Assembly: GCF_037975245.1 (NCBI RefSeq)
Contig: NC_092567.1
Location: 17,968,376 to 18,032,375, forward strand
Length of the DNA stretch: 64,000 bases
DNA from: Apostichopus japonicus
Taxonomy: Eukaryota; Echinodermata; Holothuroidea; Aspidochirotida; Stichopodidae
Reading direction: 5' to 3'
In this document: positions 10,013 to 21,964 of the stretch, piece after piece
Layout of the letters: every line of letters starts with the position of its first letter
Position numbering within the stretch: position 1 is the first letter of the stretch
Notes under the pieces: model-generated
Seen by the model: only the letters and a program-made list of their open reading frames with translations
Databases searched by the model: none
What the model was told of the DNA's origin: nothing
Program-made: the position numbers and the translations under genes

Positions 10013-10995
10013 GCACTGTGGTTCCTTGCTTGGGGTATATGACAATACACATAATATTATCAAGCAAGATTGGGCTCAAATATTTATTTATGCTGATGAC
10101 ATTTAGTTATTCACATCTTTCCATCCTGATCATTGTTCCGATGCTATTCAAAAAATCCAAAACTGTATTGCAGTTGTAAAATCATGGGCTATATCAAACA
10201 ATCTTTTTTATCAATGACTCAAAGACTGAAATCCTCCATGCTACCTCGCAATTTAAATCCACAACAATCAAATCTATTTCAGTCAAAATTGATCAGACTA
10301 CCATCACTCCGTCCACGCACGTCAAAAGTCTAGGAGTTGTACTGGATCCCCATCTAAGCATGAAACAACAGGTCAATGCTGTTTGCAAATCATCATACAA
10401 TGCCGTACGGAAGATCAGCCGGATACGGAAGTTTTTAACCAAAGATATAACTACAAAACTTGTATGTTCCTTGATAATGCCCAGGCTTGACTACTGTAAC
10501 TCCCTTTTATTTGGCCTTCCTGACTCTACACTGATAAAACTTCAAACTGTTCAGAATTCTGCTGCCCGGTTAATATCATGTTCATCGCGTCATGATCACA
10601 TGTCTCCATTGGCTTCCAGTAAAACATCGGTCAATTTATAAGCTCCTCCTCTTAACGTACAAATCACATCACTCCCTTGCCCCTGGTTACATTACAAATT
10701 TAATTCCTCAGTATCATCCTCAACGCCAACTTCGCTCGTGTACAAAGTGTCTTCTTGCCACCAGCCATACCCCAAACACAAAGTTTTATGGAGAAAGAGC
10801 CTTCATCTCTGCTGCACCTCATCTCTGGAACAATCTACCATCTTCAATTCGCAATGCACCATCGGTTGACTGTTTTAAGCGTCTCTTAAAAACACATTTA
10901 TTCCAAAATTTACAGTGATTTGTCTTGCATATTTGTGTACTTGTTTTAAGCGCTTTGAGGCCTTTGCATAAAGCGCTCTATAAATATTTGCTTAT
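10013..10995 (+). mobile_element. CR1/L2-like non-LTR retrotransposon 3' fragment
   Basis: The fragment starts inside the reverse transcriptase at a PKGTVVP stretch. The catalytic YADD motif follows at about 10090, with a stop codon right after YADDI. Thumb-region sequence follows: LGVVLDPHLSMKQQ, then PRLDYCNSLLFGLP and LHWLPV. It ends with APHLWNNLPSSIR and a stop at 10916-10918. The 3' tail at 10940-10990 has the GCTTTGAGGC and AAGCGCTCTATAAAT words typical of CR1/L2 3' ends. Frameshifts occur near 10330 and 10600. It is a 5'-truncated, dead copy. Confidence 0.9.
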
Positions 10996-11059
10996 TAAAT
11001 ATTCCAAGTAATTGTGGTCTTACATGTACCCATAAAGTATCCAACACTATAGCCAACAC

Positions 11060-12300
11060 TTTTGTGATCACAAAATGTGATCAGATTTTTGATCCAAAGG
11101 CACTTTTGAGATCTAAATATGGCGTCGAAAATGTAAGAAATATAAGGTCACCTACAAGCGGGTCAACAGATAAGATAACATTGGTGACCTCAGATGACAT
11201 GACCTTTAAGTTTGAAAATGTTCCACCACCCCATTCACAACATGTCCCAAAATATCAACAGTGTCACACCTTGGCGTTGGGATTTTATTGCATTAAATGT
11301 CTAACAATTAACTTTGAACTTGTATTCATAACTTCACACACAACGGTCACCCGGAGGTCAACCAATTGACATTTTTGTTCGGTGAGACCTAAATAGAGCA
11401 TCAAAACTGTAAAAATTCAAACATTTTTTCTTTGCCCATTTTCTCTTCCCAAAATACTATTTTTTTTTAACATTAGCTGACCTTTGGTGACCTTGGATCA
11501 CATGACCGCTAAGTTTGAAATATTACCCTATACCATTCGCAACTTGTCCAAAAAAATCAACCTTGTCACACCTTCGCGCTGGGAGTTATTGCATTAAATG
11601 TCTGAAAATTAACTTTGACCTCGTATAACTTCGCACACGAAGGTCACAAGGGTGTCAACCCATTGACACTTTTGATCGAAAGGTACCTTTGATATCCAAA
11701 TCTAGCATCAAAACCAAACATTTTCTTTTTTGCTCGTTTCCTCACAAAATAAGCACATTTTTTCTTACGTGACCTTTGACCTTTTGACCTTGGTTTCAGA
11801 TGTAGTTTAATCTCCTGATTCCAAAAAACAAAACGACAAGTCTGTAAAACCATCTTAACTCCGACCGAAAAACTTTGACCCCATATAACTTCGCACAAAA
11901 AGGTCACAAGGGGTCAACCTATTGACATTTATGACCAGAAGGTACCTTTGACATCTGAAAATAGCATCAAAACTGTAAAAATTCCCCAAAACACGTAAAG
12001 GTCACCAGAGGTCAAATTGAGGTCAAGGGTCAACCAGATGCGGGTCGACAATTGGATTACATTGAAGCAACTTCCAACCCTAACGGACATTTCGTTCTCA
12101 AGTTATCGCAAAAATACTAGTTTTTTATCATTAATTGACCTTTGTTGACCTTCGATCACATAACCGTTATGTTTGGAAATGATCCCTTACCCCATTCACT
12201 ACTCCCAAAATATCAACCATGTCGGACCCTGTCAATGAGAGTTATTGCTGTTTTTAATATACTGGTTTTTGGCATCTAACTGACCTTTGCGGGCACCAAA
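11060..12300. repeat. Diverged tandem repeat rich in TGACCT
   Basis: Roughly four diverged units of 280-350 bp carry shared blocks such as TGACATGACCTTTAAGTTTG, CCATTCACAACATGTCC and ATTGCATTAAATGTCT. The consensus repeatedly places TGACCT words near each other. A perfect DR1 (TGACCTTTGACCT) is at 11770-11782. Short open frames inside are not convincing. Confidence 0.7.
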
Positions 12301-14370
12301 AACAATAGGGATCTTCCTCTTACTATGGGCTATCCACCCACCAAGTTTAATCATGATACATCTGTCACCCACAAAAAGTTAGTAAGTGGCAATGCGACAC
12401 ATTCGCCTAGCGGCTATCCAAAATCAATATGCAATGTAAAAAAGAAATACTCCAACCAACTAATGATGCAGAACAAGTTTTATAAATTCAACTTCTTAAG
12501 TGAATATGTATTTATTGAGGAGGAACTTTCTCCTTAAAATAATAAAAAAACGGAACATGGACAATAAAGGTTACAACGTTCTGTAATACTGCTTAAGAAC
12601 ACGTAGGACTCCTGAATACTTAGAGATAACAGATTGCTTTGTTGCAATCTTTACCAGAGGATGACATATGATAGATTTAGCTTGACTACTGAAAAGTTTA
12701 AGACTTTCCAAAGTTTTGATACCCCTGGATCTTTCTCAATTGCGAGAGAGCAAACTGGCACGTATAACTTTAGTCTTAATATATATTAATTGGATATTCT
12801 TTTCTCTATAAAAGAATGAGATTACCTCTTCTAGTCTGAAGAGCTTTCCCCCCTTTACATCATGAAATTCTGATTTAACATTTATCTTAAAACAAAAATG
12901 AGTTCTGAGTTGTCACTGTGATGAATATTGCCTAAAGATGTTGATAATACTTGTTGACACGTGGTTGCTGATATCAGGTTGTGGTAGGTGTTACAGTCGG
13001 TGAAAAGAAACTATCCTCAAAAGCTTCCGGTCTTCGACCCAATGTGAGGAGAGTGGCACTGTATCGGAACAAAATACACAATCAGATTCTCTGATAATAC
13101 TTTGTCCAAATACAATATACTAAATATGTTGCATAAATTTATAATACAAAATTTGTAACAATAAGCCATATATGAATCTTGAACAAAGTTTAGTTTGTTC
13201 CACATACAAACAAAAAATTGGTTAAACTCAAACATATACATTCCTACTCCAAAGCTATGGTGAGCACATCATAACTCTCCTTTATGCACACTAACCTCAT
13301 GTTCACTACACTAAACATATGACCCCTCTCTGCCAAAATCACATGAATAAATTGGTAGTGCTATAAAAGTTACCATCACTATTACAATCATAGCAAACAT
13401 CCACTTTCTTGTTACTATCCAACATAATGAAAAATTACTACACAAAATTAAACTGACTTTTGTGCACCTCCAATAGTATACAAACTTTAAAGTGGTTGCA
13501 TCCCAAATATTACATATACAGAACAGATTAATATAACAAGTTTCTACTTACAATGGTTCCAGTTCTTAAACTGTCAGACGAGCTCTGCAATACAGCTATA
13601 CTTTATCCGGTCAGGTGATGTACTTCCATCCCAACTCTGCCGACAAGCTGCCCTATCCAGAACACTAAATATTGTGTGATACTGGATACTCCAGGGAAAA
13701 ATTGTGTTTCAAGCTTTCACAGTTAAATGCCAGACATTAATTAAAGTATGCCAGCCCTGGCTTCAATACAGGTATCCTATATATAGGATCCTGTGCCCCA
13801 TGATATGAAAATCACAATATTGTAGCTCCGTCTTTTTCAGCTAAGAGATATAGCAGGACTCAATCCGATGATGGTATTTTGGAGAGTGAATAAAAATCTT
13901 ATCCAACACTCACTTTACTGGCTGGATGTGATGTCACACATAATTACTAGTGCATCAATTTGCATAACTTGGCAATACAATACATTGTCATCTTGAATAT
14001 GTCCTGCCCTGGTAGGTTTCTTTTGTGTGCACTAGCTATGCTATGCTACCCTGTACCTTTGTATTATATTAACTATGCCCTGACCTGGTGATGTTTCTTT
14101 TGTATACATACTCAATTATGCTACCTTGTATTTTTGTAGTGAATAGAGGGATTAGGGTTTATGTAAATTGTCCTACATCCCTGGATACTACTTTCCAACA
14201 ACAACCACAACCAGGATTGACTAAAGTAAAAGTTACTAAAAAAAAACTTTCTAAAATAAACAGCTGACAGATTGACTTCTTCTGTCATACAAATACAAAT
14301 TAACTAAATTATACTATTCTAATGTGACAACATCATTTCCTTATTGAGATATCGGGTACACAAGCCAAGC
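12301..14370. other. Inserted DNA with no recognised gene
   Basis: This is the right half of the insertion in block S1. Bases 13995-14075 and 14080-14145 form a diverged direct repeat around CCCTG(A/C)CCTGGT. I see no open frame with family resemblance and no RNA gene. Confidence 0.4.
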
Positions 14371-14416
14371 GTCACATACACACACACACGCACGCACACA
14401 CTCGCACGCACGCCAA
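14371..14416. repeat. CA-rich microsatellite
   Basis: An imperfect (CA)n run mixed with CGCA occupies this stretch. Confidence 0.85.
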
Positions 14417-14428
14417 GTTGAACGCATA

Positions 14429-14458
14429 GGTTCCTTGCTTTGCAAAAAGCAAGGAACC
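14429..14458. repeat. Perfect 13-bp hairpin at insertion end
   Basis: Arms 14429-14441 and 14446-14458 are perfect complements around a 4-nt loop. The hairpin abuts the point where homology to block S2 resumes. The first 12 bases of the left arm, GGTTCCTTGCTT, also occur at 10020-10031 close to the left end of the insertion. Confidence 0.75.
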
Positions 14459-14655
14459 AAAAAGAATGGTTTCTTCTATTTTCATATAATCTGATCAATG
14501 ACGTTTCTCGTCAAAACGGTATACAACTGCACAACTATGTGTCCGTCTTTGCCAGTCCAAATCACCAGCATTACTTAACAATTTTTAAAGACCAGTTCTG
14601 AGTCACAGATATTATCACGTGGTTCATAATTATAGGCCAAAATGAGAGTATATGA
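14459..14655 (+). pseudogene. Block S1 exon 2, 3' part
   Basis: This continues the exon broken at 10012. The plus frame encodes WFLLFSYNLINDVSRQNG and then LHNYVSVF and PNHQHYL. S2 has the same peptide at 60349-60548. A TGA replaces a Trp codon near 14599, and S2 has the Trp. The family is not recognised. Confidence 0.5.
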
Positions 14656-15085
14656 GCCATTAGTTTGAAAGAAGACAATTTGTAATGAAATTATTGACTT
14701 ATCAGTGTGATGTTATTTAAGATTCCAGCAAATTATTATCAATTACTTTGCTTTCGATTCGCTTTTCCACTAAAATGTTTTGTCATTCAGATATAAATTT
14801 GAAATATTGAGCTGTTTAAAATGACAATATGGACCTAGGCATTTGTCTCTGCTATTTGTATTGTGATATCGCACGTAAAACATTTATTGAATTAATATTT
14901 GATTGAGTTGGAATATCTTTCTCCATGTTTCCGTAATCTTTAGTGTAATCATTGAAATATCCATAAGCTTAGCTGCTATACTTTCCATTGATTTAGTTCA
15001 GTTGTGTTATCATTTGTATAGACCGACACACTTTCAAACCTTAAAGACGCTTAATACATATTTCATGATAGTTGTTTCCCTATAG

Positions 15086-15230
15086 GAAGTTAGTAGGACT
15101 ATCCTGTGGTTGGTAGAACCGACACAAGGTTGAATCTGTTATTTGGAATAGAGATCAAGCTAGTTTGGAAATTAAATCAAGACATCGCCATACGCAAAGG
15201 ATTCGTTTCAAAGTTAACATTCACTTCAAG
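15086..15230 (+). pseudogene. CUB-like C-terminal half exon (block S1 exon 3)
   Basis: The exon lies between an acceptor CCCTATAG (ending 15085) and a donor CAAG before GTAAAT at 15231. The plus frame encodes LFGIEIKLVWKLNQD and RKGFVSKLTFTS. The pattern of a hydrophobic strand, an Asp-containing turn and GF followed by a strand fits the last part of a CUB domain, which typically follows a Cys-Gly pair. S2 copies read SCGYRTDTRLNFLFG before it. In S1 a small deletion near 15100 breaks the frame. The CUB call is tentative; an unrelated extracellular beta domain is possible. Confidence 0.4.
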
Positions 15231-15426
15231 GTAAATTAATTTTCATATTTAGTTACCAAGGTTTTTAACGTTGGAGATTTTAGAAAAACTGATCATTGAA
15301 ATTGAAATGAATCATAAGGAAATTAAGCAGAAAACACAACTGATTTCCTTATAGGGCGAATTATTTCACGTTCTAAAGTAAGCGTTATCAGTCTCAGCCA
15401 ACTTTTCCGATATAGTTTTTTTTTAG

Positions 15427-15675
15427 TGACCTATTTTTGTATTGTGGTTCAGCTCTTAAACGTACTTTTGGTAAAATGATCAAGTTAACGGTGAAGCACG
15501 ATGACCGAGCGATCAAATTTGCTGACCTCAAGCGAGACGACCAAATAGTGATTTGTGTTTCGTTTTGCCATTCGTGTTGGCACGCCATTGTTTTGAAATT
15601 AAAGAAGCGAAAGCCATGGAAAATGTCATTGATGTATTTGATGTCATTTGATGTCATTGATGTCATTAATGTCAT
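15427..15675 (+). pseudogene. Block S exon 4, unknown family
   Basis: After an acceptor-like T-rich tract the plus frame reads FGKMIKL, KRDDQIVICVSFCHSCWH and KPWKM, then runs into a GATGTCATT microsatellite. The same peptide is encoded at 61860-62010 and 63342-63500, but those copies lack the insert KHDDRAIKF. The family is not recognised. On the minus strand the same stretch is open too, so strand choice rests on the neighbouring plus-strand splice sites. Confidence 0.4.
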
Positions 15676-15716
15676 TAACCAATTATATTTTTGTTTTCTA
15701 TCTTTGTCTCTCTCAG

Positions 15717-15925
15717 TTAATTGGTATTTACCCCATGATTTTTTTTATTCAAAGACCGACGTCAATGTTACGAAAAACATAGAAATAAATTTCCCTAAAA
15801 GAACTGATAAAAGTCATATTTATGTGTCTATTTTGTTTGAAGCGTTTTGCATATTTCAGAATTTCGTCAACAGGGCCCCTTTAACCATTCAAAGTAAAAA
15901 CCAGTGTCGTATGGAAGAAATGTAA
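15717..15925 (+). pseudogene. Block S last exon
   Basis: A strong acceptor TGTCTCTCTCAG ends at 15716. The open frame reads NWYLPHDFFYSKTDVNVTKN, then EINFPKRTDKSHIYVSILFE, to a stop at 15923-15925. The copy at 63630-63811 is nearly identical but ends earlier after a one-base change in the tail. The family is not recognised. The intact acceptor and conserved frame make it the best-preserved exon of the block. Confidence 0.45.
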
Positions 15926-15929
15926 CAAA

Positions 15930-18715
15930 TTCATGCAAATCTTTGTTTGACAAAAGAGAAAAATATTTATTGCATTTTGTTCAATGATCAGCTTTATCTA
16001 ACAAGGAAAATACAACATACACCAAGCAAGCACGTACTCGAGTAAAGATATTATCAGTCCTTTTGAGGAGTGGTAATTATAGAACAATTTAATATGCTTA
16101 CACCATTAAAGTTAACTATGCAACTAGTGTTTACCCTCATGAGGTTTGTCTGTCAGCATATAGCCACTGTATGATGGCATGCCTTGGCATTGGTGGCAGA
16201 AAGGAGAAAAAGATAGATTTGTACAAAGGTTACAGAAATAAAACGGCTCAATGCAAAATACTTCGAAGCCAAATAAGGTAAATATTGAATATATGTCAGC
16301 TCATGACGATACATTTGGAGTATTTTATTGATGCGTGGTCTAGAGATTTACCAGTTCTTTTTGATATAGTTGCTTAAAGCTTGTGATATTAACAACAACA
16401 TAAACAGTTGACACCAATTGAAAATTTATATCAAACTTATCAATGGAGAATAACATCTAACAATAAACACTTTCCATGTATTTGTATGTATATATATATA
16501 AATATATATATATTTATATATATATATGTGTGTGTATGTTTGTATGTATATATATATGTTTGTGTATATATATTAATATTTCGTAATAATTTATTCAGGC
16601 GAGTAAAGTCCAGGAACTTCTATTAACAAAAATAGTCCTACGGCAGAACAAATTGACATTTTATATCGAAGAGAAAATAGCTTATACTTAGTTGAAACCC
16701 CATCTCGGTATCGTTCTTAACGCTAGATATGTTCTTTGAATGTAACTTTTTCTTTACCATTTAGGATGTGGTTCCAACCTCAAGATGCAGTATTTCCAGC
16801 CCTGTCTTAAAGTTTGTCACTTTATGACTAATTTATAATATCAGGCTTTTCTAAAAAGAAAATATTGTAATTCACAAACTAAATATGGCATAATCCAAAC
16901 TAAAAGAACCAAGTTAAATTGGACCTGGCGTTCTGCACAAACTTGGTCCATAATCGCCGTGTTTTGTCGTCCTTCGGCCATCGATGCGGAAGGCATCCTC
17001 CAACAACACAAGGACCGGCATTTTCGTAAGATATTGCACGTCGCGCATCCTGTCTGTGGTTAGCACTTGTGTTCCTAACATGACGTCATCGTTGTGTTGT
17101 TAGGAAATCACGTTTTTCAGAGGTCTGCTTCCGGGTGCAAATTTTAAAGCTTTAATTACTCATTAGTGCTTGGGGTTTAAAGGGTGATGAAAACAGTTTT
17201 CAACATTTAGATTTTATCATAAATTTTGAGAGAATTACTCTCAATTCGTTCTATTTTCGTGACATGGCCTCTTTAAGTGGTGTTTAGAATGCAGTTTAGT
17301 GTTGAGAATGCACTACAGAACCCAGTAGAAGCCTAGGCTACTCACCATCGTTGTACTAGTGAATTGCAAAACGCCAGGCTAACAACGGTTACACGTACTG
17401 CGTAGCGTAACACTAACCATAATACTAGTTGCCTAACATGAGTAACAATTGACATTAGTGCACGGTTTTACCTCTAAGTTTAAGGAATAACTGGTAGGCC
17501 GATGGTGGCGGTTGATACTTCCATTCTTTTATAGACCTCCTCGGGTGAGTTACAGTTGAAAGTTGCTTAAAAAGTTTCACAAAAATGATTTTTCATATCA
17601 ATTTATTTGTGTCGGAGTGATCGTATAAAACTAAGCCAAGCAATGCTTACGCTGTGCAAACAGCAAGCTGGCGTTTCTTTGCGGTTTCGAAACGGAATAT
17701 GGTGTTGAAGTCAAAGGTAAACTTAAACCTCGTACAAAATATGATTATAAACCCTGGAGAAATTGTCTTAGGCCTCCCAATTTGAGAGTTTCGTGTCACT
17801 AAAAATGATAAATCTAATTAAACAATACCAAAAGGTTGAAACAATAATAAATTAGAAAGGATTGAATCACAATATACTTTATACATTAATTATTGATCTC
17901 GACTTGGCAATATGCGGCTTACTTTCATAGACTTCGAATCACTGATCTAAATATAGATTCAAGCTCGTCTTAATCACATTTGAATACACGCAAAATAATG
18001 CAGGTGTATGCTACGTATTAAATCATATACTATCTGGAAGAACTTCTCTCGCATAAATAAGAATTTTTCATTTCACCTTAATGTACCATATGGAATAAAC
18101 AATTCATTGATCAGACATAAGTTGTACCACATCTCTGTAGTGGCATCGCCAGCGAGGTTGGGGGCAGGAGAAAGAGTGCCCCCCACAGAAATTTTTGGGG
18201 ACGCGATGGGCGACGGTGAAATATCAAAGGGAGCAACAACAAAAAAGGAAATGATAGCACCATTTTGCATCTAAGCCCTTTTCGAAAAACAAAATTTTTC
18301 AAGCCCTCATAACCCTTCCCCAAAAGGCGATCCACCGTTATATGTGCCTGAATTTGGGGACAGAAATTTGACTTTTCCAGCACCCCCCCCCCCTTCAAAG
18401 CTTTTACAAACCAACATGCTTCGACTATGGTGCTCTGCAATTAGTCGATGGAATAGACATCCAACAAAGTGATTTTATCTTGAGGACAGAACAAAATGTT
18501 GTCTTGTTCACAACCCTTTGTATAGCTATTTGTTTATGCCTTTGGAGCCACATATTACCCGGTCCATCTACTTTTGTCAAGCCATGTCCTGTTCTAGCCT
18601 CTAGAAATATTTCAATTTGTGTTTTGCAAGTTGAAACTGTGTTAGTACAAGTACATAATGTACACCAGTTATGATCCAATTAACACGGAATAGTAGAAGA
18701 TTTACCGGTTTGAAT
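15930..18715. other. Mostly unannotated; AT microsatellite at 16.49 kb
   Basis: Bases 16485-16575 are an imperfect (TA)n/(TG)n microsatellite. Bases 15930-16090 are still within block S. The remainder, including the G/C-rich pocket around 18130-18230, shows no gene I can support. Confidence 0.4.
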
Positions 18716-18719
18716 TTGA

Positions 18720-18960
18720 CAGGTACCGGTTGTTCACTACAGGTTAACAGGTACATACTAAGAGCGACTGTTACCTGTTAAACGAGTTGCTGTATTTGTT
18801 AAAATCAACTGGTTAAACAGATGCCTGTTAAAACCAACTGGCACCTGTTGAATGCAACTGGTGTAACAGGTACCTGTTAAAGCAGTTGTTTTCAACAGGT
18901 ATATAACCTGTTGAAAGCAATTGGTTTAACAGGTACCTGTTAAATTAACTGGTATTTAAA
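18720..18960. repeat. AACAGGTACCTGTT-type repeat, left part
   Basis: Self-complementary words AACAGGT and ACCTGTT recur roughly every 25-35 bp, spaced by CAACTGG. The same repeat resumes at 20035-20150, so the sequence between looks like an insertion into, or expansion within, this array. Confidence 0.75.
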
Positions 18961-19484
18961 TGAAAACCTATTTCCTATTTCAGACATTCCTGAAACATTC
19001 CTAAGACATCAGGTGACCATGTGACGTCATCTTTGGTATACCGTACTCACAAAAATACTTTTAGTGTGTAACGTTGTATATTTGAGCTGCCAAAAATGTC
19101 AACGATATTACTCTTTTTCAAACGAAATGACACAATTCTGTGTTGTTTGAGGTTGAGGTTATACCTCAGCCAACAAAAGCATCAGCTTTTTTAGCTTTCC
19201 GAGTAGAAGAACCGACCTAAAACGCCGTAGACTTCGGATCAAATTTGTGAGATCCAAGAGGAAAGATTTGTCAGCACCCGGAGTATCTCATGCTTATGAG
19301 TCCACATGCATGACCCTGCCCCTGCGTATGCTGCAAATGTCTCATTCTGCGAAACTTATATACTTTCGACAGCTGTGGCGGACATACCTATTTGTTGTAT
19401 TTCAGTATCGTGAGCTCGTGATACATGTGTTATATTGTACGTTTTGTTTTTTCCGGCATCTGCATGGTCCACGGAGTGATATAA

Positions 19485-19860
19485 AACGAATTCAATTTCA
19501 GATATCTGGAATTCGATTACAGATATCTCGAATTCAATTTCAGATAGCTGAAAATTCCCGATTAAATGTTAAAATGGCTTTCCATACGTACGCCATTTTA
19601 ACATTTAATCGGGAATTTTTGCATATGCTTTTTCAGATATCTGGAATTCAATTGCAGATATCTGGAATTCAATTTCAGATATCTCGAATTAGAATTGCGG
19701 ATATCTGGAATTCAATTTCAGATATCTTGAATTCAATTTCAGATATATCGAATTCAATTTCGGATATCTTGAATTCAATTTCAGATATCTCGAATTCAAT
19801 TTCAGATATCTGAATTAGAATTTCAGATATCTGAATTAGAATTTTAGATATCTAAAATAA
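19485..19860. repeat. 20-bp minisatellite with EcoRV/EcoRI-like palindromes
   Basis: The unit GATATCTSGAATTCAATTTCA repeats about 15 times with variation (TCG/TGG, GAATTC/GAATTA). GATATC and GAATTC are each palindromic, so the array can pair with itself. An open plus-strand frame through it is a by-product of the repeat. Confidence 0.85.
19551..19619. repeat. Perfect 28-bp inverted repeat
   Basis: Arms 19551-19578 and 19592-19619 are perfect reverse complements with a 13-nt loop (19579-19591). A single half-copy of the same arm plus loop recurs at about 19872-19910. The hairpin sits inside the 20-bp minisatellite. Confidence 0.9.
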
Positions 19861-20034
19861 GATATATAAGATTCCCGATTAATTGTTAAAATGGCTTTCC
19901 ATACGTGACTACCTTTTTTTGATGGGTTATAGTAGGTTTTCGAAGATTATTTTTTACACATGTTGTTTATTGGTATGTAAACTCCCAAATTAATGGGAAA
20001 TCGCCCCCCCAAAAATTGTCTCCATAGTTGGTCT

Positions 20035-20150
20035 TAACTGGTAATTAACTGGTATGAACTGGTTTTGGTCACAATACCTGTTCAGCCCAGTTGTCGTTAA
20101 CAGGTGATGTTAGTTCCTGTTGAAAACAGTTGAAATTTTAACAGGTATTA
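20035..20150. repeat. AACAGGT/ACCTGTT repeat, right part
   Basis: This continues the array of 18720-18960 with words AACTGGTA, ACCTGTT and AACAGGT. Confidence 0.65.
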
Positions 20151-20514
20151 ATAGGAATTTTCTCGTGAGAAACTGTTACAGCTTTACCAGATCATTCTGT
20201 CAAACAGACGCTTCTACGACGTGTGTGTATCAGATTCATGTAAGTGGGTATGCCAGCAGAAATACTATTTTTTTTAAATGTGTTAGTCAGAATAGACTGT
20301 AAGCCTATGTTAGTATGTTTCAGTTGAAAATATACGGTAGGCCCACTGCGTCTGTACGCGGTGTTGGTGTACGTGGTGCTGAAGTAAACGTACAAGGCCG
20401 TGTTGTATTCTTACAGCACTGTCCAGTATCTTGTCAGATATTACGTGTATTGCTTACTGGGCATGGGGTAATGCAACAGTCTTAACTTAACGCTCTCTGT
20501 GCCAAGAGGCACAC

Positions 20515-21960
20515 GAGGCCAAGAAGTATTTTTTCAGGCATTTATACTGGAAGGTATCCAGTTTCTTTTCTTCTAATTGAGTTATCTCCCATGCATCCCA
20601 TCCATATAGCATACTGATCATACAAGGATTTTAAATAGGGTGATTTTAGGTGATCTCCCAGTGTTTCCTTGTTGCCAAATTCTAGTCAGGCTCCAGAATG
20701 CTGCCGTAGCTTTCCCGACCTGCATTTAATATCTTCTGTTGCACCTCAAATTTTAATAACTTTTGCACCAAGGTAGGTACATTCAGCAGCATCCTCAATC
20801 TCTACATCGTAGACCGCTAACTTCTGCTCATTATGTGTATTTAACCTCATCATCTTGCATTTAACAACATTTACCTTCAATCCAACCATTGCTGTATCAT
20901 TCACCACTCTATTAGTCTTCCTCTGAACATGATCAAATTTAGAAGATAGCAAGTCAACAAAATCTAAGTTTTCTAAATCATTGTTTAAATTCCACCTTAT
21001 TCCATTTCTCTCTGCCCCAGTTACATTTTTCATTATCCAGTCGATAACCAAATGGATTAAAAACCCTGACATTACACAACCTTGTCGGACAACAGATGTG
21101 ACGTTGAACCAGTCAGTTAGCTTGCCTTCATCTAACACTGCACAGATGAATGCATTGTACATTTCCTTTAAAATTACTTTTGTGGCATGCTGTAATTATT
21201 TATTATTGGCCATAGACTTGGTCTATGTACAGAGTCGAATGTCTTTTCAAAGTCCATAAAATAAAGGTATAGAGATGATATCCACTTACATGACTGTTCC
21301 ATAAGATTCCTTAATTTCTGAACCCGGCCTGTTCTTGAGATGTTTATCTATGCCATCCCTTATTCGTCCAATCAGTATTCTGCCAAAAACTTTGCTAATG
21401 ACAGGTAGTAGAGTAATTCCTCTCCAATTGTTGCAATCTTTCAAGTCTCCTTTCTTGGGATTTTGACTATAATACCTTTACTCCACACATCTGGTATACT
21501 TTCATCATTCCAAATTTGAAGAGACGTGTCGACCTATCTACATATGTCTTCAGCATTTCTGCATGTATCAGATCCTGGTATTTTTCCATTTCTCAATGCC
21601 CTTAGTGAATTTCTGACGTCAAATAAAGTAATTTCTGATTTGTCCATGTCCAGATTTTCGCCAAATTACTATCTCATGTTCATCTGTAACTGGGTGCTGT
21701 GGCTCATCTCTATTTAAAACACAACAAAAGTGCTCCTTCCACCTTTCTTTACTAGGAAAGAAAGCTGGCACTAGCATTTTAATGATCCCTCCTTGCTCAT
21801 TTTCAATGACTGCAAATTCATTCTTTAGACTATTTGTCAATTTCCTGGTAATCATGTAAAGTTCTTTCAATCTCCTATTTTCTGCTGCATGCTCAGCTTT
21901 GCCTGCTAGCCCATCTATCCATTCTTTTTTGTCCTTCTTGCAATGCTTTTAACTTCCTTG
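20515..21960 (-). mobile_element. RTE-like non-LTR retrotransposon fragment (reverse transcriptase)
   Basis: Read on the minus strand, it begins near 21960 with a segment containing LYMITRKLTNS and ERWKEHF. It passes through a degraded palm region and reaches SVVRQGCVMSGFLIHLVIDW at about 21080. The catalytic FADD motif at about 20960 is altered to FVD with a deletion. Thumb-like sequence follows (VEIEDAAECTYLGAKV near 20780), and the C-terminal LDTFQYKCLKKYF is at about 20530. Endonuclease sequence is not visible. Several frameshifts lie between 21100 and 21620. The family call rests on the VRQGC and YLG motifs and the endonuclease-RT style of the linker. Confidence 0.85.
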
Positions 21961-21964
21961 TCTT

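Larger units (their letters stand above)
9335..16090 (+). repeat. Segmental duplication block S1 (with insertion)
   Basis: Bases 9430-10012 plus 14459-16090 are collinear with the S2 block at 57505-64000. The intervening 10013-14458 is absent from S2, where GAACAAGAATGG is continuous at about 60346. S1 in turn lacks the Penelope element and a roughly 530-bp piece (61320-61860) of S2. The two blocks were one sequence before these insertions. Confidence 0.8.

Noticed and set aside
14429-14458. Helitron 3' end
   Set aside because: A hairpin near an insertion edge fits, but no CTRR end or TC start is present at the edges.
16408-16626. 72-codon open frame rich in Tyr and Ile
   Set aside because: It is mostly the TA/TG microsatellite.
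19247-19813. 188-codon plus-strand open frame
   Set aside because: Its second half is translation of the 20-bp minisatellite and its first half has no family resemblance.
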